A DNA stretch of 57,214 bases from Caulobacterales bacterium. GTDB taxonomy: Bacteria; Pseudomonadota; Alphaproteobacteria; Caulobacterales; Caulobacteraceae. The stretch's first letter is position 1. The number at the start of each line of letters is the position of its first letter. The notes under the pieces are model-generated. The model was not told the DNA's origin. It searched no databases and was given only the letters and a program-made list of their open reading frames with translations. The DNA lies in NCBI GenBank assembly GCA_947474395.1, contig CANJID010000018.1, positions 1 through 57,214 of the forward strand. The letters are read 5' to 3'. Of the stretch, positions 25,092 to 35,227 are shown one piece after another. Position numbers and translations under genes: made by a program.

Positions 25092-25784
25092 ATGCGCCGC
25101 CTTATCCTGCTTTTCCTCGGAGTCTTCCTCCTGGCCGCCATGCCGGCGGCGAGGGGCTACACCCAGTCCCGTGAGGACCAGGACGACCAACGCCGCAAGG
25201 GCGAGGCCGAGGCCGAAAAGAAGAAGAAGCAGAAGGAGAAGGAGTGGAGCATCGGCCAGGCGCCGCTGCCCACCGTCAAGAGCGTCGGGCCCTGCCCCTT
25301 CGTGAAGGTGCTCTACGACGCCAGCCGCTGGCAGGAGTTCAAGGACAAGCGCGAGGCCGCCGCCGCCGTGATGTACACCGGCGAGATCGAGGGCGTGCGG
25401 GCGGTCTGCGAGTACAAGCGCGGCGACCCGATCAAGGTGCAGATGGCCATCGACTTCGCCCTGGGCAAAGGCCCGGAAGGCGCCCGCGGCGGCAAGAGCT
25501 ACCGCTACTGGGTGGCGGTGACCGAGCGCAACAAGCTGGTGATTTCCAAGCAGGACTTCGACTTCACCACCGAGTTCGCCTCGGGCGAGACCGCCGAGCA
25601 CACCGAGATCCTCGACAACATCACCATTCCCCGCGGGGACGAGTCGGTCTCGGGCAACAACTTCGAGATTCTGGTGGGCTTCGACGTGACGCCGGAAATG
25701 GCCGACTTCAACCGCCAGGGTAAGCGGTTCCGGGTCAACGCCGGCCAGACCACGGCCGCCGCGGGTACCAACGCCGGCCGATGA
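25092..25784 (+). CDS. Secreted protein of unknown function, coupled to argS
   Basis: The 230-residue product has a signal peptide (about 1-22), then a highly charged stretch (residues 25-50: [20 protein letters not shown] and more lysine/glutamate) and a globular part with two cysteines ([12 protein letters not shown] and AVCEYKRGD). I recall similar proteins beside argS in Caulobacterales but know no function. Its stop overlaps the argS start by four bases (ATGA). The lysine-rich run after the signal may be a natively unfolded tether. It is divergent from ispH with a 150-base gap. Confidence 0.8.
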   Translation: MRRLILLFLGVFLLAAMPAARGYTQSREDQDDQRRKGEAEAEKKKKQKEKEWSIGQAPLPTVKSVGPCPFVKVLYDASRWQEFKDKREAAAAVMYTGEIEGVRAVCEYKRGDPIKVQMAIDFALGKGPEGARGGKSYRYWVAVTERNKLVISKQDFDFTTEFASGETAEHTEILDNITIPRGDESVSGNNFEILVGFDVTPEMADFNRQGKRFRVNAGQTTAAAGTNAGR

Positions 25785-27541
25785 GCGATCTCAAGGCTGC
25801 GCTGGCCGAGGCGGTCGGAACCGCTTTTGCCGGCGAAGGGCTGGACCCCGCTCTGGGGCGGGTGACCGTCTCGGACCGGCCGGACCTCGCCGACTTCCAG
25901 TGCAACGGCGCCCTCGCCGCCGCCAAGGCCGCCAAGGCCAATCCCCGCGACATCGCGACCCGCGTGGCCGAGCGGCTGCGCGGCGATCCGCGCCTGGCCT
26001 CGGTGGAGATCGCCGGCCCCGGCTTCATCAACTTCCGCGTCGCTGAAAGCCTCCTGGCCGACCGGGCCAACGCCATCGCCGGAGACGTGCGTTGCGGCGC
26101 CGACCCCGTCGCGGCGCCCCGCCGGGTGCTGATCGACTACGCCGGCCCCAACGTCGCCAAGCCCATGCACGTGGGCCACCTGCGCTCCTCGATCATCGGC
26201 GAGAGCCTGAAGCGGCTGTTCCGCTTCCGCGGCGACACGGTGCTGGGCGACGCCCACTTCGGCGACTGGGGCTTCCAGATGGGGCTCCTGATCGTCGCCC
26301 TGTCGGACCTGCAGCCCGACCTGCCCTATTTCGCGCAAGGCGAGGACCCGTTCCCCACCATCAGCCCGGTGAGCCTCGAGGACCTCGAGCGCCTCTATCC
26401 GGAGGCCGCCGCCAGGGCCAAGACCGACCTGGAGTACCGCGACCGCGCCCGCCGGGCGACGGCGGAGCTGCAGGCCGGCCGCCCGGGCTACCGCGCCCTG
26501 TGGAAGCATTTCGTCGCCGTCAGCCGCACCGCGCTCGAGCGCGAGTTCCACGCCCTCGGCGTCGACTTCGACCTGTGGAACGGGGAGAGCGACGCCGATC
26601 CCTTCATCCCCGACATGGTCGCGGACCTGAAGGCCAAGCACCTGGCCATCGAGGACCAGGGCGCCCTGATCGTCCGCATCGCCCGCAATGACGACAAGCG
26701 CGAGCTGCCGCCCCTGCTGGTCCTGTCGTCGGAGGGGTCGGCCATGTACGGCACCACCGACCTGGCCACCATCGTCCAGCGCCGCGGCGAGTTCGATCCC
26801 GCCCTGATCCTCTACGTCGTCGACCAGCGTCAGGCCGACCATTTCGAGCAGGTGTTCCGCGCCGCCCTCCTGGCCGGCTACATCGCCGAGGGCGGGGCCG
26901 AGCACATCGGCTTCGGCACCATGAACGGGACCGACGGCAAGCCCTTCAAGACCCGCGAGGGCGGGGTGCTGAAGCTGCACGACCTGATCGAGATGACCAC
27001 GGCCAAGGCTCGCGACCGCCTGCACGAGGCCGGGCTGGGGGCGGAGCTGTCGCCCGAGGCCTTCGAGGACATCGCCGCCAAGGTGGCGGTGGCGGCGCTG
27101 AAGTTCGCGGACCTGTCGAACTACCGCGGCACTTCCTACGTCTTCGACCTGGATCGCTTCACCAGCTTCGAGGGGCGCACCGGGCCCTACCTGCTCTACC
27201 AGGCGGTCCGCATCAAATCCCTGATGCGCCGGGCCGCCGACGAGAACGCCGCCCCGGGCCCCATCACCGTCGCCGAGCCGGCCGAGCGGGAGCTGGCCCT
27301 GACCCTGGACGGCTTCGACCAGGCGCTGGCTGAGGCCTATGACAAGCGCGCGCCCAACACCATCGCCGAGCACGCCTACCGCCTGGCCCAGAGCTTCTCG
27401 CGGTTCTACGCCGCCTGCCCGGTGCTGGCCGCGCCGACGCCCGCGCTGAAGGCCTCGCGCCTGGCGCTGGCCGGCGCCTGCCTGAAGCAGCTCGAGCTGG
27501 CCCTGGACCTCCTGGGGATCGAGACTCCCGAGCGCATGTGA
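25781..27541 (+). CDS. argS: Arginyl-tRNA synthetase
   Basis: A 586-residue class I synthetase. The N-terminal additional domain (1-110) precedes the HIGH motif as HVGH in [29 protein letters not shown] and [15 protein letters not shown] follow, and the weak KMSKS region is [11 protein letters not shown], which lacks a canonical lysine pair as is common in bacterial ArgS. The C-terminal anticodon-binding domain contains [15 protein letters not shown] and ends [10 protein letters not shown]. The product charges tRNA-Arg in the cytoplasm. Start overlaps the upstream secreted-protein gene by four bases. Confidence 0.97.
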   Translation: MSDLKAALAEAVGTAFAGEGLDPALGRVTVSDRPDLADFQCNGALAAAKAAKANPRDIATRVAERLRGDPRLASVEIAGPGFINFRVAESLLADRANAIAGDVRCGADPVAAPRRVLIDYAGPNVAKPMHVGHLRSSIIGESLKRLFRFRGDTVLGDAHFGDWGFQMGLLIVALSDLQPDLPYFAQGEDPFPTISPVSLEDLERLYPEAAARAKTDLEYRDRARRATAELQAGRPGYRALWKHFVAVSRTALEREFHALGVDFDLWNGESDADPFIPDMVADLKAKHLAIEDQGALIVRIARNDDKRELPPLLVLSSEGSAMYGTTDLATIVQRRGEFDPALILYVVDQRQADHFEQVFRAALLAGYIAEGGAEHIGFGTMNGTDGKPFKTREGGVLKLHDLIEMTTAKARDRLHEAGLGAELSPEAFEDIAAKVAVAALKFADLSNYRGTSYVFDLDRFTSFEGRTGPYLLYQAVRIKSLMRRAADENAAPGPITVAEPAERELALTLDGFDQALAEAYDKRAPNTIAEHAYRLAQSFSRFYAACPVLAAPTPALKASRLALAGACLKQLELALDLLGIETPERM

Positions 27542-27731
27542 CGGGCGCCGCGCCCCCACCGGGACGCCCCGGCTAAATTATTGGCGCCGCCCGCGTTTCG
27601 CGCCTTTCCGTGGCCGCTTTCGCCGACCATATGCAGCCTCGGGACGGGGTGTTCCCGACTGTCGGGCCGATCGGGCCGACGGCCGGTTGTTTGCGCGCCT
27701 ACGCAGGACAGGCGAGGCGCTGGAGGTAGTG

Positions 27732-28091
27732 GTGGTCGAGCGGGCCGTCCGGATCATATGGATCGTCATCGGCCTCGTGCTGATGCTGGTGGGCCTCGTC
27801 GGCATGTTCCTGCCCACGCACCTGCTCGGCGTCTTCATGGTGCTGGGGCTGATGCTCGTGCTCCGCAACTCCCGCAGCGCCCGCAAGCGCTTCGTGCGCA
27901 TGCAGCGGCGCTATCCCCGTTACGTCTATCCCCTGCGGCGCCTGCTGAAGACGCCCCCCCAGGTCTGGCCGGTGATGTGGCACGAGCTCCTGCGCGCCGA
28001 ACGCATCCTGCCCCACCGCTACCGCCGCCTCAGGCGCTGGCGTCGGCGCCTCCGCGGCGAGCGCATCGAACCGGCGCCCGCGGCGCGCTGA
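27732..28091 (+). CDS. Small DUF454-like membrane protein
   Basis: About 119 residues with one long or two short hydrophobic helices (VRIIWIVIGLVLMLVGLVGM, then LLGVFMVLGLMLVL) followed by a strongly basic tail (RRYRRLRRWRRRLRGER). FLPTHLLG between the helices resembles the DUF454/YbaN turn. The function is unknown. I chose GTG at 27732, five bases after GGAGG, over a TTG at 27687; neither is certain. It is convergent with atpF across a hairpin-rich repeat block. Confidence 0.65.
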   Translation: MVERAVRIIWIVIGLVLMLVGLVGMFLPTHLLGVFMVLGLMLVLRNSRSARKRFVRMQRRYPRYVYPLRRLLKTPPQVWPVMWHELLRAERILPHRYRRLRRWRRRLRGERIEPAPAAR

Positions 28092-28095
28092 TTTA

Positions 28096-28245
28096 CCCCT
28101 CTCCCCTGTGGGGAGAGGGGCCATCGCCCATTCGCGCCGCGAATGGGAAGGTGAGGGGGATAGGGGTGAAACGGCTGTTCGCCAGCCCCCCTCACCCGGA
28201 GCGCAGATGCGCTCTCGACCTCTCCCCACCGGGGAGAGGGGTTCA
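28096..28245. repeat. Composite hairpin-rich (BIME-like) intergenic element
   Basis: Four perfect hairpins in 150 bases: CCCCTCTCCCC-TGT-GGGGAGAGGGG (28096-28120), CCCATTCGC-GCC-GCGAATGGG (28127-28147), GAGCGCA-GA-TGCGCTC (28199-28214) and CCTCTCCCC-ACC-GGGGAGAGG (28219-28239). The first and last are near-identical stems. GGTGAGGGGG and CCCCCCTCACC pair at longer range. It separates convergent genes and is a plausible bidirectional transcript end. Confidence 0.85.
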
Positions 28246-28264
28246 GGGGTAACCCTTCAGATAG

Positions 28265-28759
28265 CTACTGCAGCCGTCCGCCGAGCTGCTGGATCGCCTG
28301 GTCGACCAGGGGGTCGGACTTGGCGCCTTCGAGGCGCTTGGCCAGGACGGTTTCCGCCATCTGGGCGGCGAGGTCGGCGGCGGCGGCCTTCACGTCGGCG
28401 GTGGCCTGGGCCTCGGCGACGGCGATGCGGCGGGTGGCGAGTTCGCCCCGGCGCTTGATCTGTTCGGCCAGCTTTTCCTTGGCCTCGGCCTGGAGCCGGA
28501 TGGCCTGCTCCTTGGCCGCTTGCAGGGTCGCGGCCGCCTGCTTTTCGGCGTCGGCGCGCTGCACCTTGATCTGGTCGAGCAGTTCCTGGGCCTCGGCGCG
28601 CAGGCTGGCCGCCTCATCCAGCTGGGCCTGCACCTTCGCGCCGGTTTCGCCGAGCTTGGTCCAGGCCAGCTTGTGCACCCCGACCTTGGCCAGGACGCCG
28701 ACGAAGACCACGAAGGCGACGCCGACCCAGAAGTGGGAGTCGAGGATCAGCTCTTGCAT
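28265..28759 (-). CDS. atpF: ATP synthase F0 subunit b
   Basis: A 164-residue peripheral-stalk subunit: one N-terminal membrane helix ([19 protein letters not shown]) and a long alanine/glutamate/lysine-rich coiled coil reaching the C-terminus, which docks on F1 delta. It is the last gene of the F0 operon. The ATG at 28759 fits AGAGGG five to six bases upstream, and starts two bases after the b' stop; a GTG two codons earlier is an alternative. F1 genes are not in this window, as usual for alphaproteobacteria. Confidence 0.95.
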   Translation of the reverse strand: MQELILDSHFWVGVAFVVFVGVLAKVGVHKLAWTKLGETGAKVQAQLDEAASLRAEAQELLDQIKVQRADAEKQAAATLQAAKEQAIRLQAEAKEKLAEQIKRRGELATRRIAVAEAQATADVKAAAADLAAQMAETVLAKRLEGAKSDPLVDQAIQQLGGRLQ

Positions 28760-28761
28760 GG

Positions 28762-29316
28762 TCACCCTCTCGACGCGGCGAGTTCGGCCACGCTAGCGGC
28801 CTTGCCGGTCAGTTTCTCGACGATCAGCTGGGCCGTGTCGGAGGCGATGCCTTCGACCGCGGTCATCGCCTTGGCCCGGGCCGCGGCGATGGAGGCCTCC
28901 GCCTTGCCGGTGGTCTCGGCCAGCTTGGCTTCTTCCTCGGCCAGGCGCGCGGCGACCTCGGCCTGGGCCTTGGCGCTCGCCTCCTGGGCCAGTTTGGCGC
29001 TGGCCGCTCGGGTCTGGGCCAGTTCCGCGGCGGCGGCCTTGGCCGTCTCGTCGGCTTCGGACTTCAGGCGGCGAGCCTCGGCCACGTCGCCGGCGATCTG
29101 AGCCTCGCGGGCGTCGATGGTCCCGCCGATCTTCGGCGCCGCGAACAGGCGGATGAACGCCAGCATCGCGAAGAAGATGATCAGGAACCAGGCGATCTGC
29201 CCCGGCCACTGGGCGAAGTCGAACTGCGGCAGGCCCGAAGAGGCATGCTCGGTCGCCGTCCCGTGCGCGGCTTCCGCCGCCCCAGGGGCGGCTTCATCGT
29301 GAGTCTGTGTCGCCAT
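28762..29316 (-). CDS. atpG: ATP synthase F0 subunit b'
   Basis: 184 residues with an N-terminal cytoplasmic extension (rich in Ala/Glu/His), one membrane helix ([20 protein letters not shown]) and a long coiled coil with [20 protein letters not shown], the signature of the divergent b' partner that pairs with b in alphaproteobacteria and plastids. It stands between atpE and atpF in the operon. Confidence 0.94.
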   Translation of the reverse strand: MATQTHDEAAPGAAEAAHGTATEHASSGLPQFDFAQWPGQIAWFLIIFFAMLAFIRLFAAPKIGGTIDAREAQIAGDVAEARRLKSEADETAKAAAAELAQTRAASAKLAQEASAKAQAEVAARLAEEEAKLAETTGKAEASIAAARAKAMTAVEGIASDTAQLIVEKLTGKAASVAELAASRG

Positions 29317-29346
29317 CGGGCCGCTCGCGGTCCTTTTCTGCTCTGC

Positions 29347-29571
29347 TTAGCCGAACAGGATGATCAGCGAGACGACGAAGGAGAACAGGCCCATGGTTTC
29401 GGTCAGGGCCATGCCGAGGAACAGCATGGTCTGTTGGCTGGCGGCCGCCGACGGGTTGCGGATGGCGGCTTGCAGGTAGTTGCCGAACAGGTTGCCCAGG
29501 CCGATACCGGCCCCGATCATGCCCGAGGTGGCGAGGCCAGCGCCGATGAGCTTGGCGGCTTCAGCTTCCAT
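29347..29571 (-). CDS. atpE: ATP synthase F0 subunit c
   Basis: The 74-residue rotor proteolipid: two membrane helices joined by the polar loop RNPSAAASQQ (the conserved R-N-P). The proton-binding carboxylate is E58 in GMALTETMGLFSF. Helix 1 shows the glycine ladder GAGIGLGNLFG used for ring packing. No sodium-binding signature (Q in helix 1 with ES/T) is evident, so it is presumably proton-driven. Confidence 0.97.
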   Translation of the reverse strand: MEAEAAKLIGAGLATSGMIGAGIGLGNLFGNYLQAAIRNPSAAASQQTMLFLGMALTETMGLFSFVVSLIILFG

Positions 29572-29605
29572 TGTGAGTAGCCCTCTCTAGAGACGTCAGT
29601 TGGAG

Positions 29606-30433
29606 TTAGTGGCCGTGACCGAAGTTCACGACCTCGTTGAGGTACACGGTGGCGAGCGCCGTGAAGACGAACGCCTGCAGGATCGCCACCACCAGCTCTA
29701 GGCCGGTGAGGGCGACGATCATGCCGAACGAAAGCACGCTGGGAACGAAGGCCAGGGCGGCGACGCCGCCCGACAGGCCGACGATGGCGAGGGCGATCAC
29801 GAAGGAGCCGAACAGGCTCATCACCACGTGCCCGCCCAGCATGTTGCCGAACAGACGCATGGCCAGGGTCACCGGCCGCACGAAGTAGGAAATCATCTCG
29901 ATCGGCACCATGAACACCAGCAGCGCCAGGGGCATGCCGCTCGGCGCGAACAGGCCCAGGAACTTCGGGCCGTGCTTGATGAAGCCGAGGAAGAAGACGC
30001 TGAAGAAGGTCAGGACCGCGAGCGTCGCCGTGATGGCGAGCTGCGAGGTGACCGTGAAGGTCAGGGTCGCGCCGGCGAGGCTGCCGATCGACAGCACCAC
30101 CCCCATCAGGTTCAGGACCAGGATGACCATGAACAGGGTGAAGAGGTAGGGGATGTAGGGCTTGCCGTGGTGGCCGATGATCGGGCCGACCAGCACCTTG
30201 TCGACGATGCTGTAGAGGCCCTCCGCCAGGGCCTGGGCCCGGTTGGGGACGATCTGGCCGCGGGCGGTCAGGGCGAAGAAGAGCACGAGGATCACCGCGC
30301 CGGCGATCATGCTGGCCACCGAGTTGGTGATCGACATGTCGAACGTGAGCCCGCCGATGTCGAATTTCGGCCCCGCCCAGATCTGATGGATCTGGAACTG
30401 GTGCATCGGTTCGATGGCAGGCTGCTGCGCCAT
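29606..30433 (-). CDS. atpB: ATP synthase F0 subunit a
   Basis: A 275-residue membrane subunit forming the proton half-channels. The essential arginine is in TLAMRLFGNMLGGHVV, and GLELVVAILQAFVFTALATVYLNE is the conserved last helix. Five to six hydrophobic segments are visible. I use ATG followed by AQQPAIEPMHQF; the longer frame would overlap atpI. It lies seven bases after the atpI stop codon. Confidence 0.97.
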   Translation of the reverse strand: MAQQPAIEPMHQFQIHQIWAGPKFDIGGLTFDMSITNSVASMIAGAVILVLFFALTARGQIVPNRAQALAEGLYSIVDKVLVGPIIGHHGKPYIPYLFTLFMVILVLNLMGVVLSIGSLAGATLTFTVTSQLAITATLAVLTFFSVFFLGFIKHGPKFLGLFAPSGMPLALLVFMVPIEMISYFVRPVTLAMRLFGNMLGGHVVMSLFGSFVIALAIVGLSGGVAALAFVPSVLSFGMIVALTGLELVVAILQAFVFTALATVYLNEVVNFGHGH

Positions 30434-30440
30434 AAGTCCT

Positions 30441-30791
30441 CTAGTCCTCATCCTCATCGTCGGGGACGCTGGGCAGGGGCCCGGCCTTCTCCAACTCGAT
30501 CTTTTGTATCTTCGTCGCGGATCGAACCGCCACGAAGATGGAAAGCCCCGCGCCGCCCAACAGGCCCGCGATCAGGCCGAACGGCGTGGTCCGGGCGAAG
30601 TGGTCGAGGAGCCAGCCCAAGGCCGCCCCCATGAACACGCCACCCACCACTTCGCCCAGGAAGCGGTAACCCTGCGCCATGGCCCGGTGCGAGTCGCCTC
30701 GCACCTCCCGGGCCTGCGCCGCCTCGGCCGCCTCCAGCCGCACCTCCAGCCGCTCGCGCGCCTTCTGGTGCAGATTGTCCGGGAGCGGCAT
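30441..30791 (-). CDS. atpI: AtpI-like F0F1 assembly protein
   Basis: A 116-residue protein at the head of the F0 operon: a charged N-terminal helix (ARERLEVRLEAAEAAQ), two membrane helices (GEVVGGVFMGAALGWLLDHF and FGLIAGLLGGAGLSIFVAV) and an acidic tail ending DDEDED. The position and topology are those of AtpI, which assists c-ring assembly. Sequence conservation in this family is weak, so the name rests largely on context. Confidence 0.85.
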   Translation of the reverse strand: MPLPDNLHQKARERLEVRLEAAEAAQAREVRGDSHRAMAQGYRFLGEVVGGVFMGAALGWLLDHFARTTPFGLIAGLLGGAGLSIFVAVRSATKIQKIELEKAGPLPSVPDDEDED

Positions 30792-30852
30792 GTGTCAGGG
30801 GCTTTCCAGCCGCGACGTCGCCGCCACGGCGGTGGCTTCAGGTCGCGCGGAA

Positions 30853-30879
30853 CCTATAGAGACGGTTGCAGTGCGTCAA
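30853..30879 (-). promoter_or_regulatory. Candidate housekeeping promoter of the F0 operon
   Basis: On the minus strand TTGACG is followed after 15 bases by TATAGG, about 60 bases upstream of the atpI ATG. The -35 box is excellent for sigma-70 of alphaproteobacteria; the spacer is short. No better candidate is visible in the 188-base gap to smc. Confidence 0.45.
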
Positions 30880-30979
30880 GGCTGGGTGGACGCTTCATAA
30901 GCTGTTGTTTCGGCGCGGTATTTCGGCGGTGCGACAACGGCGCCCGCCGGTGATTCGAGCGGGGCGGCGAAGGGGGCCG

Positions 30980-33900
30980 CTACTGGGCTGCCAGGGCCTC
31001 GGCCTGGCGCAGGTCCACCGAGACCAGCTGCGAGACGCCCCGCTCGGCCATGGTCACCCCGAACAGGCGGTCCATCCGCGACATGGTCACGGCGTTGTGG
31101 GTGATGACCACGAAGCGGGTGTCGGTGCGCCGGCGCATCTCGTCCAGCATACGGCAGAAACGGTCGACGTTGGCGTCGTCCAGGGGCGCATCCACCTCGT
31201 CCAGCACGCAGATCGGCGCCGGGTTGGCCAGGAACACGCCGAAGATCAGGGCCGCCGCGGTGAGGGCCTGTTCGCCCCCGGACATGAGGGACATGGACGC
31301 CAGGCGCTTGCCCGGCGGGCAGGCGAAGATCTCGAGGCCCGCTTCCAGGGGATCGTCGGACTCCACCAGCCGCAGCTCGGCCTGCCCGCCCTCGAACAGG
31401 GTCTGGAACAGGGCCTTGAACCCCTCGTTGATCACCTCGAAGGCGGCCAGCACCCGCTCGCGGCCCTCGGCGTTCAGCTCCTCGATGGCGGCGCGCAGCT
31501 TGGAGACGGCGCCGGAAAGATCGGCCCGCTCGGTCTTCATGGTCTCCAGGCGCGTGGCGTGCTCCTCGGCCTCCTCGGCGGCGCGCAGGTTCACGAGCCC
31601 CACTGCGTCCCGGGCCCGCTCCAGCTCGGCCAGCCGCTGCTCCATGCCGTTAAGGTCGAGGGCGGCGGCCTTCGGGTCCACGGTCTCGGCCAGGGCCTCG
31701 GGCTCCATCCGCGCGGTCTGGCGCAGGGCGTCGGCGGCGGCGGCGAGGCGCTCGGCGGCGGCCTCCTCGCGGGCGGTGTTGGCGGCGCGGGCCTCTCGGG
31801 CCTCGGAGGCGGCGGCTTCGGCGGCCTTGAGCGCCCGCTCAGCTTCGAAGGCGGCGGTCTCGGCGGTGGTGGAGGCGTCGGAGCTGCGGGAGAAGCGGTG
31901 CTCGGCGGTGGTCAGCTCGTCCAGCATGCGCTCGCGTCGGGCGGCGAGCCCGGCGGGGGCCTCCTGCGCCTTCAGCAGGGCCGCCTCGGCGCGGGCGCGG
32001 TCGCGTTCGAGTTCGCGGCGGCGGCCCTCGGCGGTGCGCGCGCGGCGGGTCCAGTCGGCCTGGTCGCGGGTCAGGGCGTCGCGGCGGCGCAGGCGCCCTT
32101 CCTTCTCCCTCTGTTCGGCGTCGAGGGCGGCGCGGGCGCCGGATTCGGCCTCGCGGGCCGCGCCCTGGGCCGAGCGGGCGGCGGCCAGGACGGGCTGGAG
32201 GTCGGCGGCGGGGGTCTCGGCGGCGTCGGCTTCCGCGGTGGCGGCCAGGCCTTGCGCTTCCACGGCCTCGGCTTCGACGGCGGCGAGGGCGGTCTCGCCT
32301 TCGCGGGCCTCGGCCTCGAAGCGGGCGATGGTCTCGTCGAGGGACTGGGCGCGGGCCTCGCGGCGGGCGGCGTCGCGGCCGAACCGCTCGGCGGCTTCGC
32401 GGGCTGTAGCCACCCCGCGTTCGGCTTCGGCCGGGGCCTTGCGGGCCTGACGCAGGGCCTCCTCGGCGCTGTTGAGGCGCTCGATGGCCGCCTTGTGGGC
32501 GGCGGCGGCGGCTTCGGCTGCGGGGGAGGCCGCCAGGATATCGGCTCCCAGCTCCACCAGCCGCGCCTTCTGGGCCAGGCGCTTGGCGGCGGGCTTCACC
32601 GCTTCGGCCTTGGACGTGAAACCGTCCCAGCGCCACAGGTCGCCCTCGCGGGAGACCAGGCGTGCGCCGACAGGCAGCTGCTTCTGCAGCCGCGCCCCGT
32701 CCGCCCGGTCGACGAGGCCGACGTTGGCGAGCCGCGCGGCCAGGGCGTCGGGCGCCTTCACCAGGGGAGACAGGGGCTCGACCCCCTTCGGCCAGACCGG
32801 CGCGGCGGCGTCGGCGCCGCCCCAGAAGGCCAGGGCCAGGGTGTCCAGGGCCGCGTCCAGGTCCTCGCCGATGGCGGCGGCGAGCGCGGCCTCGTAGCCG
32901 CGGTCGGGGGTCACCTGTTCCAGGGCGGGGGGATAGGCCTGTTTGCCGGCGCCCGCCTTGGCGACCTGGATCAGGCCGTCGGCCTCGCTGCGCAGGCGAG
33001 AGAGGGCGTCCTCGGCTTTGCGGGCTTCCCCGCGGGCGGCGGCCTCGGCGGCGAGGGCCAGGCCGCGCTCTCCTTCCGCGGTCTCCATGACCTCGCGGGC
33101 TTGTTGAAGAGCAGAGACGGCGGCCTGCAGAGCGGCGTCGGCGGCGGCGGCAGCGGGATCGACGTCCCCCATGGCCGTGCGGTCGAGGCGGGTGGCCTCC
33201 AGGGCGCGGCGGGTGCGGGCGATGCGGCCCTTGACCTCCTCGACGCGGGCGAGGGCCGCGCGGGCGTGGGCGCCGGCCTGGTCGACGCGATCGGCGGCGG
33301 CCCGGCGGCGGGCGGCGTCGGCGGCGAGCTCGGAGGCCAGGCGCTCGACCTCGGCGTCGGCGGCGGCGCGGGATCCTTCCGCGGCGGTCAGGGCCGCTTG
33401 CAGTTCGGGGGTGCGTTCAGGCGCGGCGGCGATGGCCGCCTCCAGGTCCGCCAGGTCCTTGGCCAGCCGCGCCAGCACCCCGGCCGCGTCCTCGACGATC
33501 TGGCCCTCGCGGCCGTGGTCGGCCTCCAGTCGGGCGATCTCCCCCTCCAGCCGGGCGACCTCGGCCAGGGCCTGCGTCTGCTCGCGCTCGATGCGGTCGC
33601 GCTCGATGCCGAGGCGCTGCACCACGGCGGCAGCGGTCATGGCCTCGTCGCGCAGGGGCTTCAGGGCTTCGGCGGCCTCAAGGGATGTGGTCTCGGCCAC
33701 GGCGACGGCCCGCGTCGCCTGTTCGACCCGCACCTGAGCTTCGGCCAGCTCCGCCGCGACCCGGTCGGCTCCGGCCTTGGCGTCGCTCCAGCGGACATAG
33801 ACGGCGGCGGCCTGGATCGCCCGCATCTCGGCTGAGACGGCCTTGTAGCGTTCGGCCTGCCGGGCCTCCCGGCGCAGGCGGGCCAGGGACGAGTCCAGCT

Positions 33901-34498
33901 CGCCCATCACGTCGGCGAGGCGCGAGAGGTTGGTCTCGGCCGCACGCAGGCGCAGGTCCGCCTCGTGGCGGCGGGTGTGCAGGCCCGACACCCCGGCCGC
34001 CTCCTCCAAGATCAGCCGGCGGTTGGCGGGCTTGGCCGCGATCAGCTCGGAGATCTGGCCCTGGCGGACCAGGGCGGGGGAATTGGCGCCGGTGGAGGCG
34101 TCGGCGAAGAGGAGCTGGACGTCGCGGGCCCGCACCTCCTGGCCGTTGATGCGATAGGTCGAGCCCTCGCCCCGGTCGATCCGGCGTGAGACCTCCAGCA
34201 CGGCGTGATGGTTGAAGGGCGCCGGCGCGTTGCGATCGGCGTTGTCGATCTGCATGACGACTTCGGCGTGGTTGCGCGCCGGGCGATTGCCGGCGCCGCC
34301 GAAGATCACCTCGTCCATGCCGCCGGCCCGCATGGCCTTGGCGGAGTTGGCGCCCATCACCCAGCGGAGCGCCTCCAGGAGGTTGGACTTGCCGCAGCCG
34401 TTCGGCCCGACCACGGCCGTCAGGCCGGGCTCGATCCTGAACTCCGTCGGATCGACGAAGGACTTGAAGCCCGACAGCCGCAGCCGCTGGAAGCGCAC
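30980..34498 (-). CDS. smc: Chromosome segregation protein SMC
   Basis: The 1172-residue condensin ATPase. The N-terminal head has Walker A in [20 protein letters not shown] (about 30-49); two alanine/glutamate/arginine-rich coiled coils (about 165-500 and 660-1000) flank the hinge (about 510-650). The C-terminal head carries the ABC signature [19 protein letters not shown] and Walker [16 protein letters not shown] with ScpAB compacts and segregates the chromosome. A 989-codon open frame on the opposite strand is a composition artefact of the GC-rich coiled-coil codons. The gene follows the DsbA-like genes by 16 bases. Confidence 0.97.
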   Translation of the reverse strand: MRFQRLRLSGFKSFVDPTEFRIEPGLTAVVGPNGCGKSNLLEALRWVMGANSAKAMRAGGMDEVIFGGAGNRPARNHAEVVMQIDNADRNAPAPFNHHAVLEVSRRIDRGEGSTYRINGQEVRARDVQLLFADASTGANSPALVRQGQISELIAAKPANRRLILEEAAGVSGLHTRRHEADLRLRAAETNLSRLADVMGELDSSLARLRREARQAERYKAVSAEMRAIQAAAVYVRWSDAKAGADRVAAELAEAQVRVEQATRAVAVAETTSLEAAEALKPLRDEAMTAAAVVQRLGIERDRIEREQTQALAEVARLEGEIARLEADHGREGQIVEDAAGVLARLAKDLADLEAAIAAAPERTPELQAALTAAEGSRAAADAEVERLASELAADAARRRAAADRVDQAGAHARAALARVEEVKGRIARTRRALEATRLDRTAMGDVDPAAAAADAALQAAVSALQQAREVMETAEGERGLALAAEAAARGEARKAEDALSRLRSEADGLIQVAKAGAGKQAYPPALEQVTPDRGYEAALAAAIGEDLDAALDTLALAFWGGADAAAPVWPKGVEPLSPLVKAPDALAARLANVGLVDRADGARLQKQLPVGARLVSREGDLWRWDGFTSKAEAVKPAAKRLAQKARLVELGADILAASPAAEAAAAAHKAAIERLNSAEEALRQARKAPAEAERGVATAREAAERFGRDAARREARAQSLDETIARFEAEAREGETALAAVEAEAVEAQGLAATAEADAAETPAADLQPVLAAARSAQGAAREAESGARAALDAEQREKEGRLRRRDALTRDQADWTRRARTAEGRRRELERDRARAEAALLKAQEAPAGLAARRERMLDELTTAEHRFSRSSDASTTAETAAFEAERALKAAEAAASEAREARAANTAREEAAAERLAAAADALRQTARMEPEALAETVDPKAAALDLNGMEQRLAELERARDAVGLVNLRAAEEAEEHATRLETMKTERADLSGAVSKLRAAIEELNAEGRERVLAAFEVINEGFKALFQTLFEGGQAELRLVESDDPLEAGLEIFACPPGKRLASMSLMSGGEQALTAAALIFGVFLANPAPICVLDEVDAPLDDANVDRFCRMLDEMRRRTDTRFVVITHNAVTMSRMDRLFGVTMAERGVSQLVSVDLRQAEALAAQ

Positions 34499-34514
34499 GG
34501 GCTCCTGGCCTTTC

Positions 34515-35135
34515 CTACTTCGCCGCGAGCAGGGGCTGCAGCACCGCGTCGAAGGCGCTGAGCGGCTGTTCGCCCTCGAGCTTCTTGTCGCCGATGTAGA
34601 AGGTCGGGGTGGCCGCCACCTTCTGCACGTTGAGGGCCTTCTCGACCCGGTCGTTCAGGGCTTTGAGGGCCTTGTCGTCCTGGATGCAGGCCATGGTCTG
34701 GTCGTCGTTCATGCCCACCGAGCGGCCGATGCGCAGCAGCACGCCCTTGTAGTCGCCCGAGGAGAACATCTCGTTCTGGCTGTGGAACACCGCGTCGATG
34801 ACGCTGAAATACTTTTCCTTGCCGGCGCAGCGGGCGATCAGGAAGCCGGCGGCGGCCACCTGTTCGGGCGGGGTGAGGAACTCTCGGAACACGTAGCGGA
34901 CCTGGCCGGTGTCCACGTACTTCTTCTTGAAGGCCGGGAAGACCTCCTCGTTGAAGCGGGCGCAGTGCGGGCAGGTGACCGAGGCGTATTCGATCACCGT
35001 CACCTTGGCTTTGGCGTCGCCCAGCGTCATCTCGTCGCCGGAGATCGCGGTCCCGCCGCCGCCGCCTTTGCTGCAGGCGGCCAGCAGGCTCGCCGCGGCG
35101 AGGGCCAATACAATACGTCGAGCGTAGCGCCCCAT
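34515..35135 (-). CDS. DsbA-family thiol oxidoreductase, lipoprotein
   Basis: A 206-residue protein with a lipobox (SLLAAC, lipidated C21) and a thioredoxin-fold domain with active site CPHC (C55-C58) in [14 protein letters not shown]. The cis-proline loop is [10 protein letters not shown]. Two further cysteines lie in [13 protein letters not shown] and TMACIQDDK, a pattern seen in the DsbA group next to smc in alphaproteobacteria. It probably oxidises or isomerises disulphides at the inner face of the outer membrane or outer face of the inner membrane. It is immediately upstream of smc. Confidence 0.92.
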   Translation of the reverse strand: MGRYARRIVLALAAASLLAACSKGGGGGTAISGDEMTLGDAKAKVTVIEYASVTCPHCARFNEEVFPAFKKKYVDTGQVRYVFREFLTPPEQVAAAGFLIARCAGKEKYFSVIDAVFHSQNEMFSSGDYKGVLLRIGRSVGMNDDQTMACIQDDKALKALNDRVEKALNVQKVAATPTFYIGDKKLEGEQPLSAFDAVLQPLLAAK

Positions 35136-35227
35136 GGTCCTGTCCTCAGGTTGGTTTGTCATTCAAGCGCGATTCCACACCCCCCGCACAGTCCCGGGAG
35201 GGGGAAGGCGGTGGAAGCTTGCTGCGG

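Noticed and set aside
30866-33835. A 989-codon open frame antisense to smc
   Set aside because: It is composed of Gly/Leu/Gln/Arg-rich filler with no domain, while the opposite strand encodes a complete SMC protein. High GC at third positions removes stop codons from the antisense frame.
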